From Digitaria exilis (Eukaryota; Streptophyta; Magnoliopsida; Poales; Poaceae), in NCBI GenBank assembly GCA_015342445.1, contig JACEFO010000524.1, positions 992,001-1,056,000 of the forward strand: a stretch of 64,000 nt of DNA, read 5' to 3'. How positions within the stretch are numbered: the first letter of the stretch is position 1; each line of letters begins with the position of its first letter. Below the pieces are notes generated by a model that was not told where the DNA came from, did not search any database, and saw only the letters and a program-made list of their open reading frames with translations. This document shows positions 47,221 through 59,829 of the stretch, one piece after another. A program made the translations under genes and the position numbers.

Positions 47221-47399
47221 ATCACCGAAATCACAAATACTAGGGCCATTTTCCTTACAATCTTTCCCCTCTTGGTGATTGATGAAAACACAACTGTTGA
47301 CAGTCCTTAACTATCATATTTAATCATCAACTCATGTACTAAACCAGCATCAAACATAGCGATAGGAGCCTATGACTAATCATTTCCACAAGTTTTGGT

Positions 47400-47860
47400 G
47401 AGTGTTTTATTTCAGGATACCAAGCCTACATACGGATGGAAGTACGCTCAAGAGAACAAGAAATACCTCTCCGGGAATTCGGAAAATTAGACGATGGCTA
47501 ATGGTCGACAAGATGGAGAAAAACTGACGTAACTTGGCCCGATGCGCACATATCCAAGCAAAGGAGCCCAAGGGGATTCCACCAGCCGAAACTAGGCTGA
47601 AATGGTACCAGCGGGTGGTCCACCGATCCCCTGGGCCGGCCGTCCCACCACAGGGCCCGATCAATGCCAACTTCGGTGAGGCGATGCTATGTCAGTTTTG
47701 GCTACTACCATACTTGGAGACTCCTGAACCGACCTTTGACCCCTATATAAGTAGAGGAAGATCCCCCTGTTTAGAGACACATGAGGGGAGAAAGGATGTA
47801 GAGGGGAAAATGAAGAAGAAGATTAGAAGAAGATCCAATTGATGTATTTTTTCTTCGTAC
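47400..47860 (+). mobile_element. Gypsy LTR fragment with TATA box
   Basis: The layout matches other grass gypsy LTRs: a GC-richer middle with CCCTGGGCCGGCC, then CCTATATAAGTAG near 47741 and a purine-rich leader. Start and end were not identified. Confidence 0.45.
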
Positions 47861-50267
47861 CTGTGATCCATGACACTCGGTGTCCTCCCGAGTGGCTCCT
47901 ATTGCATGCATAGGCCATGGTGGGCCCCTCAGGAGCTTGCTTCCTTTTCCCTTGTTGTTGGGCTTTGGGGGTTATGTGGCCTTTCCCCTAGTTGGTGATG
48001 GGTGGGATCGCCTGGTCCTGGGAACCATCAAATTCTTAGTTAGAAAAATCTTGGTTTTAGGTTATGCCATATGCAGAGTTGTTTGGATTTCCAATGTCTA
48101 AAAACATGCGCATTTCATATCCAGGTGCTGAGGTACATATACAATGTTAGGTTGGGGGGGCATATGCACCCATATGAAAATGAAATCCTAAGAAATGTCC
48201 CACTACCAAGTCTACACTCATATGCTTAAATATTTACTAGCAACTGGTATATAGTATTTACCAATGATACAATTTTCATTAATTACCAAACAATTTTTTC
48301 TAAGTGGATCATACTTCGTATTGTCATGTCATTTACATGTGAAACTTCCAGTAATATTATTGCACGTTTTTGGGAAAATATCCTTCTGAATACACTAGTT
48401 AATATATGAAAAATAAAATACATTGTTTATTATTAAAAACCACATGTATTCACACACATAACCTGTTAATACCAACATTGTGGTCAACATATTTTGTTGA
48501 ATATACAGATTCTAATTTGCATCGTGATACAATTTTATCTTGCCAACCATGATGAAGATAAGAATTACCCTCAAACCCTTTGAGGCATTTGCAGATACCA
48601 TTAGGTGAATCTAAGCACTTACTATTGCTGCTAATAATATAAGAATCATTACGTCACAAATTATGTTTCCAATGGTGAAACCATTACCCGTACTAAACAT
48701 GTGTTGGTTCTATAGAAATAATTTGGAAAGTTACAAAACTTGTTCAAATGTGAGGTTTGATGAGTCCATTAGCATAGCATAAGTGTAGTAGTTACTATCA
48801 TGATATATATCTTAGCCATCACATTTAGTGTCAATCTATTCATATTTTCAAATACTGCAATCCTTTCATGATGTTTGTTTGGCAGCATCCTATTTAGGAG
48901 CGAAGGTATGCAGTGTTTAGGTGGGGGCATATGCACCCATAAGAAAATGAAATACTATCGAATGTTTGTCTTATATGCATCCTACATGGCTTAAGTACGT
49001 CCATCAACAACGTAGATGCTCGCCTCTAATTGAGCTGCAGTAAGGGGATCAAGCGTGGTGGCAGACAACATGTGTTGCCGACGGCCACCCTCATCTAGTG
49101 TCCACTTGCTGCCTTCAACTCTTTCCAATGCCAAGCGCTACCAGAAGTGCGCCTCCTTCCTTCCCTCTTCCTTCTCACTAGAACAACTCGAATGACCTGA
49201 GCATGTAACTCGAATGTGTTGCTATGTGCTTGTTTGTACATTTGTTTTCTTGCTCTAAGCTTGTTTCCAAGTCTGTAATAGCCCAATTACAAAATAGACA
49301 GTGGCCACTCTTCAATTGTGAGTTGAATATTAAACCTATGAATGTGGAATGGTTACTTTATTCCAGCAAAGGCCTAGATTGGCCTACTTCCTTTTTTATC
49401 CCAAGATGCTAAATTACCTCTGCAGGACACTGATGATGGATAAGGGTCGGCGTACCGACCCTTGAAATAGATGGGTTGCACAAGTCATTGAGTTACTAAC
49501 TAAAGATGGCAAACACATTTTCTTCAAGTTCGTGGAAAACATAAGAGATGTTAGTGTTTTTCTTCATTGTTCAATATTTTCACCTTTTATCAAATAATAC
49601 AGCAGTGTTTTTCTTTGTTTGTTCAATACTTTTCATCGTCTTTTATCAAAGAATATATAGATTATATTCCAATATTTATGTCAGTGCTTATTCCAATGTT
49701 TTTTTAAATGCAGGTACCAGGTACTGGCACTTCAACTACTATGAAGATGCTTATGGGCGCTCCTTAGAACACATTTTCCAATAGATGAATAATAATGCAG
49801 CCCATCGATAAATCTATTATGTGCATGTATGCATTTTTCCCAGTTTATTCCCACTTCATGTTTTGTTGGTAAGTTTAGTGGACATATTGCTTCCTCTTTA
49901 TTACTTTCTTCATTCCAAATTATAATCTGTTTGACTTTTTTCATTTCAAGTTTGTCCCTTCGGTTTATTCAAAAAATTTGTGCAAACAAAGTCAATTTGA
50001 GTTATTCTCGAAGAACTTCCATTATAAAGAAAGACATGTAGTGTTTCAGACTTTGTGCAAACAAAGTCAATTTTGAACTTGTGCATGTAAACAAATTATA
50101 ATCTTTACTCCGCAGTCCCTCCACAGCGAAATATTTATAGTTGTTTATTATTGGCCACATTTGTTTGACCATTTTTCTTAGGAAATTGCTCCGTTGCTCC
50201 TCTTTTAAAAATGTTCACGCATCTTAAAGCAATGATCAATAATTATCTTTTTTTCACAATTATTTTC
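47861..50267. other. No recognised gene; dispersed repeats and a hairpin
   Basis: A stretch of about 50 bp around GGCATATGCACCCAT is repeated at 48148-48201 and 48915-48968. A perfect hairpin, AAGGGTCGG-CGTA-CCGACCCTT, lies at 49442-49463. Tandem-like TTTTATCAAA phrases occur near 49580-49650. No coding sequence is supportable. Confidence 0.5.
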
Positions 50268-50299
50268 CACTACACTACCTGAAAACGGCTATTTACCAT

Positions 50300-51620
50300 G
50301 AGTAGAAATCTTTGCCGTGAGCCAAATGTCGGGCTCTCAGCAAAGGCATGTTTGCCGTGAACTAAAAGAGGGCAGCTCACCACAAAAATGCAGCTCTCGT
50401 CAAAGGCAACATTTGCCGAGAGCTACAAAAGTGTGGCACTCGTCAAAAACACAATGCACGGCAAAACCTCCCTTTGTCGTGAGCTCAACAGTGGCTCTCG
50501 GCAAAAGAGAACCCACTCGTCATAAAAGGCCACGTCACACGAACGTGCACTCCTCGTGAAACGGTGCCTAACGGCCGTTAGCTGTTTTGCCGAGAGCCAA
50601 GAGGTGGCTCACGGCAAATATCTCCTTTGCCGTGAGCTTTATAAAACCTCACGGCAAACATCCTTTTTGCCGTGAGCTTTCTAAAACCTCACGGTAAACA
50701 CCTCCTTTGCCATAAGCTTTATATAACCTTACAGCAAACATTACTTTCATAAATTTTTGAAAATATCAAACAAAGTCTAAAAATCATAAAAAAATATGTC
50801 CATGTCTAATAATATAAGACACATAGGTTGTAGAGAAAGGTTTGACATGGTTTTGCACCAGTTTGTCTCGTACGATGCACAAAATTGGACATCTCCATAG
50901 AAATTTCATAAACATGAGAAGGGATGACTAGTTTCTAAAGTTAAAGTGAATATTGAGTTTGAGTTTGAGTTTCAAAACATTGTGTATATGCTATAGGCAC
51001 TATAATATGGTCCTTCTTAAATGTCAGTAATTTTTTAGATATATTTGATATTTATTTGTATTTGAAATATACAAGAAATAATGGAAAGTTGTTAAAACGT
51101 GCAGGAAATAATGAAATAATATGCAAACAAATATGACTAAAGTTATTTAAATGAAAGTCCACAAAATAGTTTGATCGTTATAGTGACTTTATAAGAAAGA
51201 AAGAATATGAAAACATGTGAAACTAAAATAAAAAGAAGCGGGTATTTTGTTTGCCGTGAGCTAGGGGGAGGCTCACGACAAACATGCCCTTTGCCGTGAG
51301 CTAGGGGTAGGCTGACGGCAAAGGCCTGTTTGCCATGAGCCCCTAGATCTTGCTCACGGCAAAGAGACCATGCAACTGGCCGCTAGGGTAAATTTTGGGG
51401 GGAGGAAAAAATAGAAAAAAAATAAATTTTGGGGGGAGAAAAAATAGAAAAAATAAAATTCTAAATAAATTTTGGGGGGAGAAAAAAATAGAAAAATAAA
51501 ATTCTGGGGGAGAAAAAAAATAGAAAAAAATGTTGCATGCCATGTGGGCAGGCTTTGCCGTGAGCAAGATCTGGCCCACGGCAAAGGCATGTTTGCCGTG
51601 GGCTAGATCTAGCCCACGGC
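50300..51620. repeat. CACTA subterminal repeat array (TTTGCCGTGAGC)
   Basis: At least ten direct TTTGCCGTGAG-type units (for example near 50310, 50629, 50669, 51250, 51290, 51553) alternate with inverted CTCACGGCAAA units. They are probable binding sites for a TNPA-like protein. A unit-poor gap (50750-51240) divides the array. Confidence 0.9.
51388..51530. repeat. Purine-rich tandem repeat
   Basis: Four imperfect copies of a unit like AAATTTTGGGGGGAGAAAAAA with AATAG spacers. The strand is almost pure purine, with runs of five or six G. Confidence 0.85.
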
Positions 51621-51949
51621 AAAGCCACTACTACCCCTCTAATCCTCTCCTTTCCTTTCTCCCATCCCTTTCTCCACACTTCACAACATGCACGCTTCCC
51701 CACCGGCCTGCTGCTCGCGCGCCGAATCCTCCCCCGTCGCTGCCGCCGCCTGCTCGCGCCCCGCCTCTGCGAGCCTGCTCGCGCCCCGCCGCCACCTGCA
51801 CGCACGCCGCCGACGCCTGCTCGCGTGCCGCCGCTGCCTGCTCGCCTGCTCGCGCGCCGCCGCCCGTCGCCGCCGCCGCACACCTGAGAAGGAGGCGAAC
51901 GGGCCGTATTCCCCTGTCGCTGCCGCTGCACGCTTGAGGAGGAGGCAGA

Positions 51950-52093
51950 CGGGCCCTACTACTCAGCCAGAGCCTCAAGCACCTCGACGCCTCGCTCCGC
52001 CGGCTCGGCGCCGGACGCCTCGTCACCCGCCACTCTACCGATGATGTCGTCGCCCTGCTCGACCTCGTCCGCAGCACCAGTGCCATGAAATTG
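51950..52093 (+). pseudogene. Possible captured gene fragment within the CACTA leader
   Basis: One frame reads LKHLDASLRRLGAGRLVTRH followed by STDDVVALLDLVRSTSAMK, a protein-like sequence with heptad-like leucines. It ends at a possible donor GTTCG after 52093. It lies between the terminal repeats and the transposase, where CACTA elements often carry host exons. I do not recognise the parent gene; it could equally be the element's own leader. Confidence 0.3.
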
Positions 52094-52657
52094 GTTCGTG
52101 TTAGATTGAGTTCGTGTCAAAATTTGTTTTTGCCTGGTTTTCTAGCCTTGCTCTTTTAGATTACATAGATTGTGCTAATTTAGGTTATATAGTTTGTCAA
52201 ACTTAGCTTAGGTTAGGCAAAAATGTATGGAAACTTTATGGATTTGCTGATGACAGGGAAAAATGGAATGGTAAAATTATAGATTTTGCTTATGATTAGC
52301 TGGCTATGAATATGGTTGTCGGCCATCGTGCCGTTGCTTTGTTGCAGGTTTTGGAAGCCTCATTTGTTTGTTTGTTTGTTTAACAGGAGAGGTTGTTGCA
52401 ACATCGTCGACTCATCACTTTGCCAAGACAGCAAGGTGAGACAAAACCCCTGTTCAAGTGTTTTGTTCGTAGATTGCGCAACCTAGCTAGTTAAGTGTCT
52501 CCCGTTCGGAAGAGATACGATTCAAAATATGCAGAGATATTTGCATATTTAAAACCGTATCTGTTTCGAATTGTCCATATTTTTGTACAGCCCGAGGATG
52601 CGTCGATGTGGTTAGTCTCCAAGTTCTACTTCTCTCTGGGATAGAGTTTCGGCAGCT

Positions 52658-53744
52658 TGTTGGCACTCCTTAGCATCACTTGTTAGATGACGTTAGGAAT
52701 GCGTGACGGTATATCTTAGGCCTATAGAATTATATTATGTAAGCGCACAGAATAGCCTGATGTAGCATTTCACCTTGGTCAAGGGTATCTTAGGCTCAAG
52801 GCACCACGCCTGCACTCGAGATCAGGATTTCTCTCGAGGCCATCGAGAGAAATTCCCCTCAACCTAAAATACTGACTTGAGCACTCTAGTCCGGGCGAGA
52901 AAACCCGTAAGGAACAAACCCGATAGACAAGATAAACTCTAAACTAATCTAGAAGGAAGTTACACCGCTACTAAGACACAAGGACTTGAATGTAAAAGGA
53001 AAGCGGTAAATAACTCAGGCTTAATTCAAAAGATAAAGAAGACAAAACTATATTGATAAATATTCAAAGTAAAGGAAAAGATACAAGAGCTTTACCAGAA
53101 CTCCGAGAACTCCAGAACCTTTGTGCAGAAGCTTGACTCGACCCTACTCCCAACTCTAATCCTAACACAAAAAATGCAAAAGTGAAATGGAATAAGAGCT
53201 CCTTGAAGTGTGTGTAGAGGACTAAGCCAGGGGGTCTCCTTTTATAGTGATGTCTAGGTCGGTTGGGATTGTAACCGACTGTAGTAACCGCCATCCGAAG
53301 CTAGGCCGAAACCACCTCGGTGCTGGGCCGGCTGGCTAGGCTAGGGCCGGCCGGCCGCCCTCTAGTGTCCGATCCATTGCCTTTGCTCGTGAACACTCTG
53401 GATCACGTCCTGGTGACGGTTGTGTTTGCCGTTGCTGACTTGGAGTCGCTTTGGACTGACAGGCGGGCCCCTTGATCCGTGTCAAGGCCTTCTGTGTTTC
53501 TTGCACGTGGATCGAAGACGTGGTAGGGAGGCCGAGGTGGGCGGCCGGCCGGCCGGGCTAGGGCCGGACGGCCAGGCTCTATCCTGGTTTTCTCCGGTTT
53601 TCTGACATTTCATCCCTGCACTTACAACTTGTACAAAACTTGTGGAACTTGTTAGTTTAAAGTAAAATATACATGGAACCTTTTGCAAAACCTTCATTTA
53701 CTCCCGAGATATTGACGGTCAATTGGAATTATTCACCATCAACA
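52658..53744 (-). repeat. 3' LTR of the Athila/Tat-like element
   Basis: On the plus strand it runs from TGTTGGCACTCC to CCATCAACA, i.e. TGTTG...CAACA. It matches the other LTR along its length but lacks an internal segment of about 530 bp that is present there (59950-60475). Confidence 0.9.
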
Positions 53745-53757
53745 CACCCCCAAGTTT
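53745..53757 (-). other. Polypurine tract
   Basis: AAACTTGGGGGTG on the minus strand abuts the 3' LTR start TGTTGATGG. It is the expected plus-strand priming site. Confidence 0.8.
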
Positions 53758-55629
53758 ATCTCTTTGCTCGTCCTCGAGCAAAGCTGAGTCTCAGGCTCGG
53801 TGGATCAGGAGTTGTGTCAATGTTCGTGCTTTGCAAATACCCTATGCATAGACCACCACTCTAGTCCATCGGTATTTAAATAAGTAGGCATTAACATATT
53901 CATACCTTGGCCACATGTGGGGCTTTCCCGCTCATTTCTTCTTAGCCTTGGGTGGTTGAAAGTCTGAACGGTCGTTGATAGAGTTTTCCTGCAGCTATTA
54001 GGTTCCAACTCGGGGATATAGATTTTCGTAAGACATGGTTAGTTTTCCCCGATGATGCTCTCAAGTCACTCAAAAAGTGTATATGAATCTCACCAAGGTC
54101 AGTAGAGACCCTTTTATATTCCTATCTACTGCTTATATGGAGTTGTAGGAATGGAGATAGGAGATAGCTTACCTTGGTTACCTTTGTTGCGAAGTCGAAA
54201 AGTGGTTTGCAAGAAGTAGAACTTGATCAAATTCCGGTCTTTGGAATTTAAAATTTCTGGGGAGAGGAAGAGAATAGACTCACACATTGAAATCCTTTGG
54301 TCTTTTTGCCTCTTTTGTAATACTCTTTTATAGCTGAGACTTGGATTGTTCCTCCTTCTTTCGAGTACCTGACTAGTACTTCTCTCTCTTTTTTTTATGG
54401 AAGGAACTCCAGTCTCTCTTTTTGAATAGAATTTCATGAGTATCTTTTGACATGGATGTTTTACATTTTGACCAGGATGATGGATAGGTACGTTGTGGAG
54501 ATTTTTGGCTAGTTGGGGAGATCATCTGGCGAATGTGGATATCGTTATCCGGAGTAGGTAGTCGACTAGCCAGATGTTTATTGAGGCTAGCAGACAATGG
54601 ATACGCCAAGGAGAAAGACCGCAGGTGACAAGAACTTTCTTCAAGCAGACACACAATTCGACTAAGCTCACAATAACTCAAAGTAGCTTATGGTGGCTAG
54701 AGCATGGATACTAATTTGACTTTGGATGGGACATGTAACATCGGGGATAACATACCATGCTAAATTTTCAAAAACTCCCGAGTGGTTCCCTATCAAGCAT
54801 GCATTCATTCTCTAGTTATGACCATATCAATACTCCCAACAACTTAGGCATAGAAATTAAGAGCTCATGCCTCCACAATGATAACCGTGACGAACAGTCA
54901 TATGCCAACAATCTCAAATACTATGGGAGTAACAGGTTATGTAAAGGGGATGTGCAAGGTATAAACAGAGCAACTATTCATCATTTCCAAATGAGGGTGA
55001 TGCATAACTCTCCATGTATACCTTACTTTATATAACAGATTTCTTTCTCCCATTTTTATTCATACTAAGTTTTTTTTATTATTATTATTAGGAGACGAAG
55101 TCCTTTTTATTCAACTAAAGCAAGCACGATAACGATAAACTCGAACGGTGAGACTGGCAAGAACATACCTCCGCGGGACGACTTACCTTTGCGTGACGCC
55201 TCCCCCAAGCTTCGCTGAAGCTCATTAGTACTGCTGATCTGGGTTTGGGCTGTCAAGGTCGAAGTACTGGTACAGGGACGACACATCATGTTGTGTCGAC
55301 ACAGTCATGCCCCAGTTCTCCTGAGTAAGCGAGGTGTTGTGGGTGATTGCCTCGTTCATCCTCTGCTGCTCAAGGTTCATGGCCTCCATCCTAGCATTGA
55401 GCTACGAGATCTCCCGAATGATCGCCGAATGATCGGGTTCTCGTAGTCATACCAGGCTGAGGTGGATGGTCCGACCTGCGGCTCCTTGGAGCTGGATGCT
55501 CCTGTGTTGTAGTACCTGTACCCGTAGTTGGGGTCTCCTGCAAATGAACTCGGGCCTCCTTGGTTGAAGCGGTCGTAGGTCTGCTCGAAGTTCAAATCTG
55601 CAGTGTCCGTGTTTGGTGGTGGCATCTCC
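53758..55629 (-). other. 3' untranslated region of the Athila/Tat-like element
   Basis: Short minus-strand ORFs near 55107-55779 are Pro/Ser/Tyr-rich and may be the decayed tail of the Athila-type ORF. The rest has no recognisable coding sequence. Confidence 0.4.
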
Positions 55630-56533
55630 CTTGGTTCCTCCTTCACAACTTTGGCTCTGGCAGTGCGGCTTGATTGCCCGTTCTTTCTTTTGCATCTGCA
55701 AGGTTAGTCTCTTGACAGAATAGAGGGCAAGAGTCGGGCATGGAAGCTCGACCTCTTCCTCGTATCCATGATAGCACATAAAAAGAGACCCTGTTGGTCC
55801 CTCTCGTAGAAGATGACCCTAACCAAAATGCTCTAAACCAATAACAGATTGGTACTCCTCCGTCATTGGCACATAAGTCAACTGTGCATTGTTCAAGACC
55901 CCGACATAGTTGGCAACACGTGTAACCAAAGAAGTGATGTCTATGGGAGTCTGAGTGGTTATTAAACTCTGCCAATGTGTGAGCATGCTCAAGACGGGGG
56001 AGTACTTAATCTTTTTAGCAAAGGCATAGAGGCATTGCAACTCATACGTCAAACAAAGACGAAGCTTAGAGCATGTGTGGATTACCATGGCAAGCCATTT
56101 TGCCAGAAATTGGATAGTGGGATTATGGATGGAGCTGATACTATTTTTAACACTATAAGGTTCAATGGAAATGGCGTCCCACCAAGACATTTTCTCATAT
56201 TTATGATCAGCAGCTAAAATGTTGGGATTAGTGAAGCATTTAGCATGAAAACGAAGTGCTTGACTAAACTGGCGAGCAAACAGGAAACAGGGTAGACTCC
56301 TCATTAAAGAATAAAAAACTATGGGACGTTTAATTGTCATTCGACTCAATAGAAAGAGTCACCAAGAATTCCATGGTTAGGAGGTACGAACCTTGCTCGG
56401 AGTTGTGGTAGAGGTTGGTCCAGCCGGCATGCTTGAATGCTCGCTCCATGTCGTGGCCGAGTCCCGTCTTGAACAAGAGTGAGGGCTCGAAGCGCCTGAC
56501 GTGGGCGTACGTTCGTTTCCGGAGCAAGTTCAA
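55630..56533 (-). pseudogene. Athila-type ORF (plant retrotransposon ORF-1 family), frameshifted
   Basis: Segments in adjoining frames read KHAGWTNLYHNSEQGSYLL, then FLVTLSIES, then KYEKMSWWDAISIEPYSVKN, then SSIHNPTIQFLAKWLAMVI, and THWQSLITTQTPIDITS. This resembles the Athila ORF-1 protein family (PF03078-like), usually located downstream of pol. Function is unknown. At least two frameshifts break it. Confidence 0.6.
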
Positions 56534-57279
56534 GGCACTCCTTTCGTACTCATTCTTGACCAGAATCTAATCGATCCGGGTCAAGACGCGAATGCAAAGG
56601 GGCAACCTGTGCACCATAGGGGAATCATCCTCTTGTCACTCCTCCTCACGACGGGATGAGTCCACAGACATAGAGTCCCTGGATGATTCCATGTCGTGGG
56701 AGTGACGCGAATTCCTCCTACTCATCTTACGTGCCGCAACCTTGGCGGCATCAATCATTCTTCCTAACATGATGTCCTGGTTATAGTGATGGCCAGGGGG
56801 CAGGCCGACCGGCCGTGGGCCTGGCCGTCCAGATGGTGAGCGGCAGTAGCGTGGCCATGTCGGTAGCCTGGGCGCAGGTGCTCAGCAGCTAGAGATAGTG
56901 GTGGGTGGCGATGTGACGGCAGCGGCCAGGGGGAGCCGGCCGACCGGTGGTGGGGCCGTCTGGCCTTGTCCTGGCACTGCTGCTGCACGTCCTCTTCTGG
57001 TGGGTGGACTGGCACGTACACGTGCCGGCCATAGAAGGAGGTGGCTGTTTGGCTGAGAGGTGGGGCCGGCCGGCCATGGTAGGGCTGGCCGGCCAAGTGT
57101 TTTGGCAAAAATTTTTTAAATGCATGATGGAGGAAAGAAATAAAGTGATGGTGGAAAAAAAATATTGTGGTAAAAACAAATTGGGAATTGAAATATGTCA
57201 TGATTAAATAGAAAAGAATAAAGGAAAATGAACTATCCTATATGCAAATGCTGATGCGGGTAAAGATACATACCAGTAC

Positions 57280-58526
57280 CTATGGCGAGGGCTCGGGTAT
57301 CATGTCCTGAGCTAGACTATCCATACCTTGCGGTAGTGTGGCGTCGCTTGATGCTTTCTTCCACCAAACCTTCCTGGTTAGTGGAGTCTTCTCGATCTTC
57401 TTGAGATCTTCATCCAAAGCCTTCTTACGGTGGATTCTTCGCTTGGCATTGATGTAATTGTGTCTCTTGATCTCTTGAAGCTTTAATGCTTCGAGAGCTG
57501 CTACAAGGGCATCAATGGTCATGGTAGATGGTTTTCCTTGCTTTACCTCGTCTTTCAGCTCGATCTTGATGACTTGTTCGTAGCGTTCCACTTTCGGTTT
57601 GAAAACTAACCTTTTCTTGCACCCATTGATATTGAGCTGGATTTCTCCGGCTCCAACATCTATGTTTGCCTTGGCAGTACCCAAGAACGGCCTCCCAAGA
57701 ATGAGAGGTGTCTTGGTGTCGACCTCCATGTCAAGGACAACGAAGTCGACAGGAACAAAAAGTTCTAGATTTTCACCGGAATATCCTCCGCAATGCCCGA
57801 TGGGTAGCGAATCGATTGATCCGCTAGCTGCAAACAAATGGTAGTGGGAACAAGAGAATGATGGTTGAGTTTTTCATACACTACCTTGGGCATAACGCTA
57901 ACGCTGGCTCCCAAGTCATAGAGAGCTTGCTGAAAGGTCTGTGTCCTGATCGAACAGGCGATAGTGGGACATCCGGGGTCTTTCTTCTGCTCCGGGAGGG
58001 GGTTGAGTATAGCAGCACTACACTCTTCTATAAGCTTGACTACCTCAGTTGGTAAGGTCCTCTTGTTGCTGAGAATATCCTTCAGATACTTAGTATACGT
58101 GGGTACCTGTATAACATCAAGAAGCGGTATGTTGACATATAACTTCCTAATTACCTGGACGAACCTTCCAAATTGCTCGTCGGCCACTGGCTTCATTTTC
58201 CGTTCTGGGATCGGTAAGGCAGTCGTATCGTGGTAGTCTCGAGAAGAAACAGGGACTTCATCGGCCTTCTCCTGGTGAGGTCTGGTTGGTTCGGCTTCCT
58301 CCTCTTGGTCTTCTGGCTCGGTAGTGCTGGTGGTGTTCCGCCGAGTAGTGACCGCACTAACATTCTCCTTAACAGGAGCCTCCAGTTGCCCGGGAAATTT
58401 CCCATGATTGGGGTGAGGACAAGATGCAGCCAATTGAGTGACTTGAGTTTCAATCATGCGGTTGAAGCTCAGCTGGTTCTTTAAGGCAGAATTAAAACCT
58501 TCTATTTGTGTTGCCATATTCTCCAT
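57280..58526 (-). pseudogene. Retrotransposon aspartic protease region
   Basis: The frame 58526-57765 ends gag and enters a retropepsin: QALYDLGASVSVMPKVVYEK holds the catalytic D-x-G-A-S type motif (here DLGASVSVMP). A frameshift near 57800 leads to the second half, VDFVVLDMEVDTKTPLILGR and PFLGTAKANIDVG, the ILGRPFL flap-end motif of plant gypsy proteases. The protein tail is basic (HRKKALDEDLKKIEK). No reverse transcriptase follows. Confidence 0.82.
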
Positions 58527-58599
58527 TATTTTATCACTAGCAAGGAATTTCTTACTAATGCTATCATTAATTTGCTTCTGGCCATACCAAAATATCTTT

Positions 58600-59549
58600 C
58601 AAGGAAGGCTGAAAATTATTGCCAAAATTCATACCTTGCTACTGACCAAAGGGGAGGTTGGGCTTGGAGTTCCAACCTTGCTGAGGACAAAATCCGGAAT
58701 TATTCGGGTTACTCCCCACGAAGTGTACGTCCCCTGCTGTCGTATTGCATGTGTTTCCCGAGTGCCTGGAATCGCCACGTCTCGCATGTGATCCGAGAAT
58801 TAGCAATTTGCCACATCTCCTCGTTAGGAGAGTCGAATCTCTTCATCAGAAGGTCCATCTTGGCAGCCAGCATATCAACGGAGTCAATCTGGTGGACTCC
58901 CTTGGCATGTGTCTGCCTATCGCACTTCGAACTCTAGTTGGCGGAGATCTTCTCTACGAGTGTCTTTGCTCGTGCGACATTTGATGAGAGGAAAGCTCCT
59001 CCTGCTGCTGCATCAACATGCTCCTGGGATCTTTCATTTAGGCCATGGAAGAAGTTCAGAATGATTAGCCACTACTCCATGCCATGGTGTGGACATTCTG
59101 CAATATAATCTTGCAGACGGTCCCAAGCTTCCAGAATGGTCTCATCATTGAGCTGCTGGAAGCTGGATATCTTTGGTTTTGCCCACCAGGAAGTACTTGG
59201 TGAGAAATGCATTGGAGCACGTCTCCCAGTTGCCCTTGAAAGACTCCCTGTTTGCATAAAACCACGCCTTCGCCTTCCCCAGCAGTGAGAAAGGAAAGAG
59301 GCGGAGGCGAATTTTGTCCATCGTAGATCCTTTAGGATTGATTGTACTGCTCACTTCTAGAAAATGCTGCAAGTGGGCGTTGGCATCCTTAGATGCTTTA
59401 CCACAGAAGGGGCTTGCTTGAACCATGTTCGCCAGGGTAGTCTTCAGCTCAAACTCTCCCTGCGGGTGCTTGTCATTCAGTCCCGGGAAGCTGCTGCTTG
59501 ACGGGGCAGAATACTGACGAAGCGTCTTAGCGGGAGCGGAACCAGCCAT
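58600..59549 (-). pseudogene. Retrotransposon gag (Retrotrans_gag), frameshifted
   Basis: From the Met at 59549: MAGSAPAKTLRQYSAPSSSS, then FELKTTLANMVQASPFCGKA, NAHLQHFLEVSSTINPKGST and LRLFPFSLLGKAKAWFYANR, all typical of plant gypsy gag of the Tat/Athila side. The frame shifts near 59150 into SSFQQLNDETILEAWDRLQD and decays further. Gag packages the RNA; this copy is broken. Confidence 0.8.
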
Positions 59550-59803
59550 GATAAGTGGTGGTGTTGGTGGAGCTGACAAACTTGGGTTGCTGATGACTTT
59601 CTGCGGTGGGACGACTCGGCGTCTCACAACCCTTCCGATACGCTATGGATTTGGATCAAAGTTTGATGGCAGGTCGAAACCGGTAATGCACTGCTCTGCA
59701 GATATCACAAAGATAAAAACAAAGCAAGTGTAAGCCCGCTAAAGTTAGCAGTGATAAGACTACAAAGCCTACCAAACAATTCAATAATATCTTTAGCCAA
59801 TTG

Positions 59804-59821
59804 CTTCCCCGGCAACGGCCA
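59804..59821 (-). other. Primer-binding site (tRNA-Asp type, 2-nt shorter)
   Basis: On the minus strand TGGCCGTTGCCGGGGAAG follows the 5' LTR by 8 nt. It matches the tRNA-Asp complement TGGCGCCGTTGCCGGGGA except for a missing GC. Confidence 0.75.
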
Positions 59822-59829
59822 GAAATGCT

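Noticed and set aside
51461..52086. Long minus-strand Arg/Ala-rich ORFs opposite the CACTA leader
   Set aside because: Low-complexity translations of GC-rich DNA, present in several frames, without domains.
54126..54681. Two minus-strand ORFs of about 100 codons near the 3' end of the Athila/Tat-like element
   Set aside because: Lys/Ser-rich, no conserved motif, located in the untranslated tail; probably chance.
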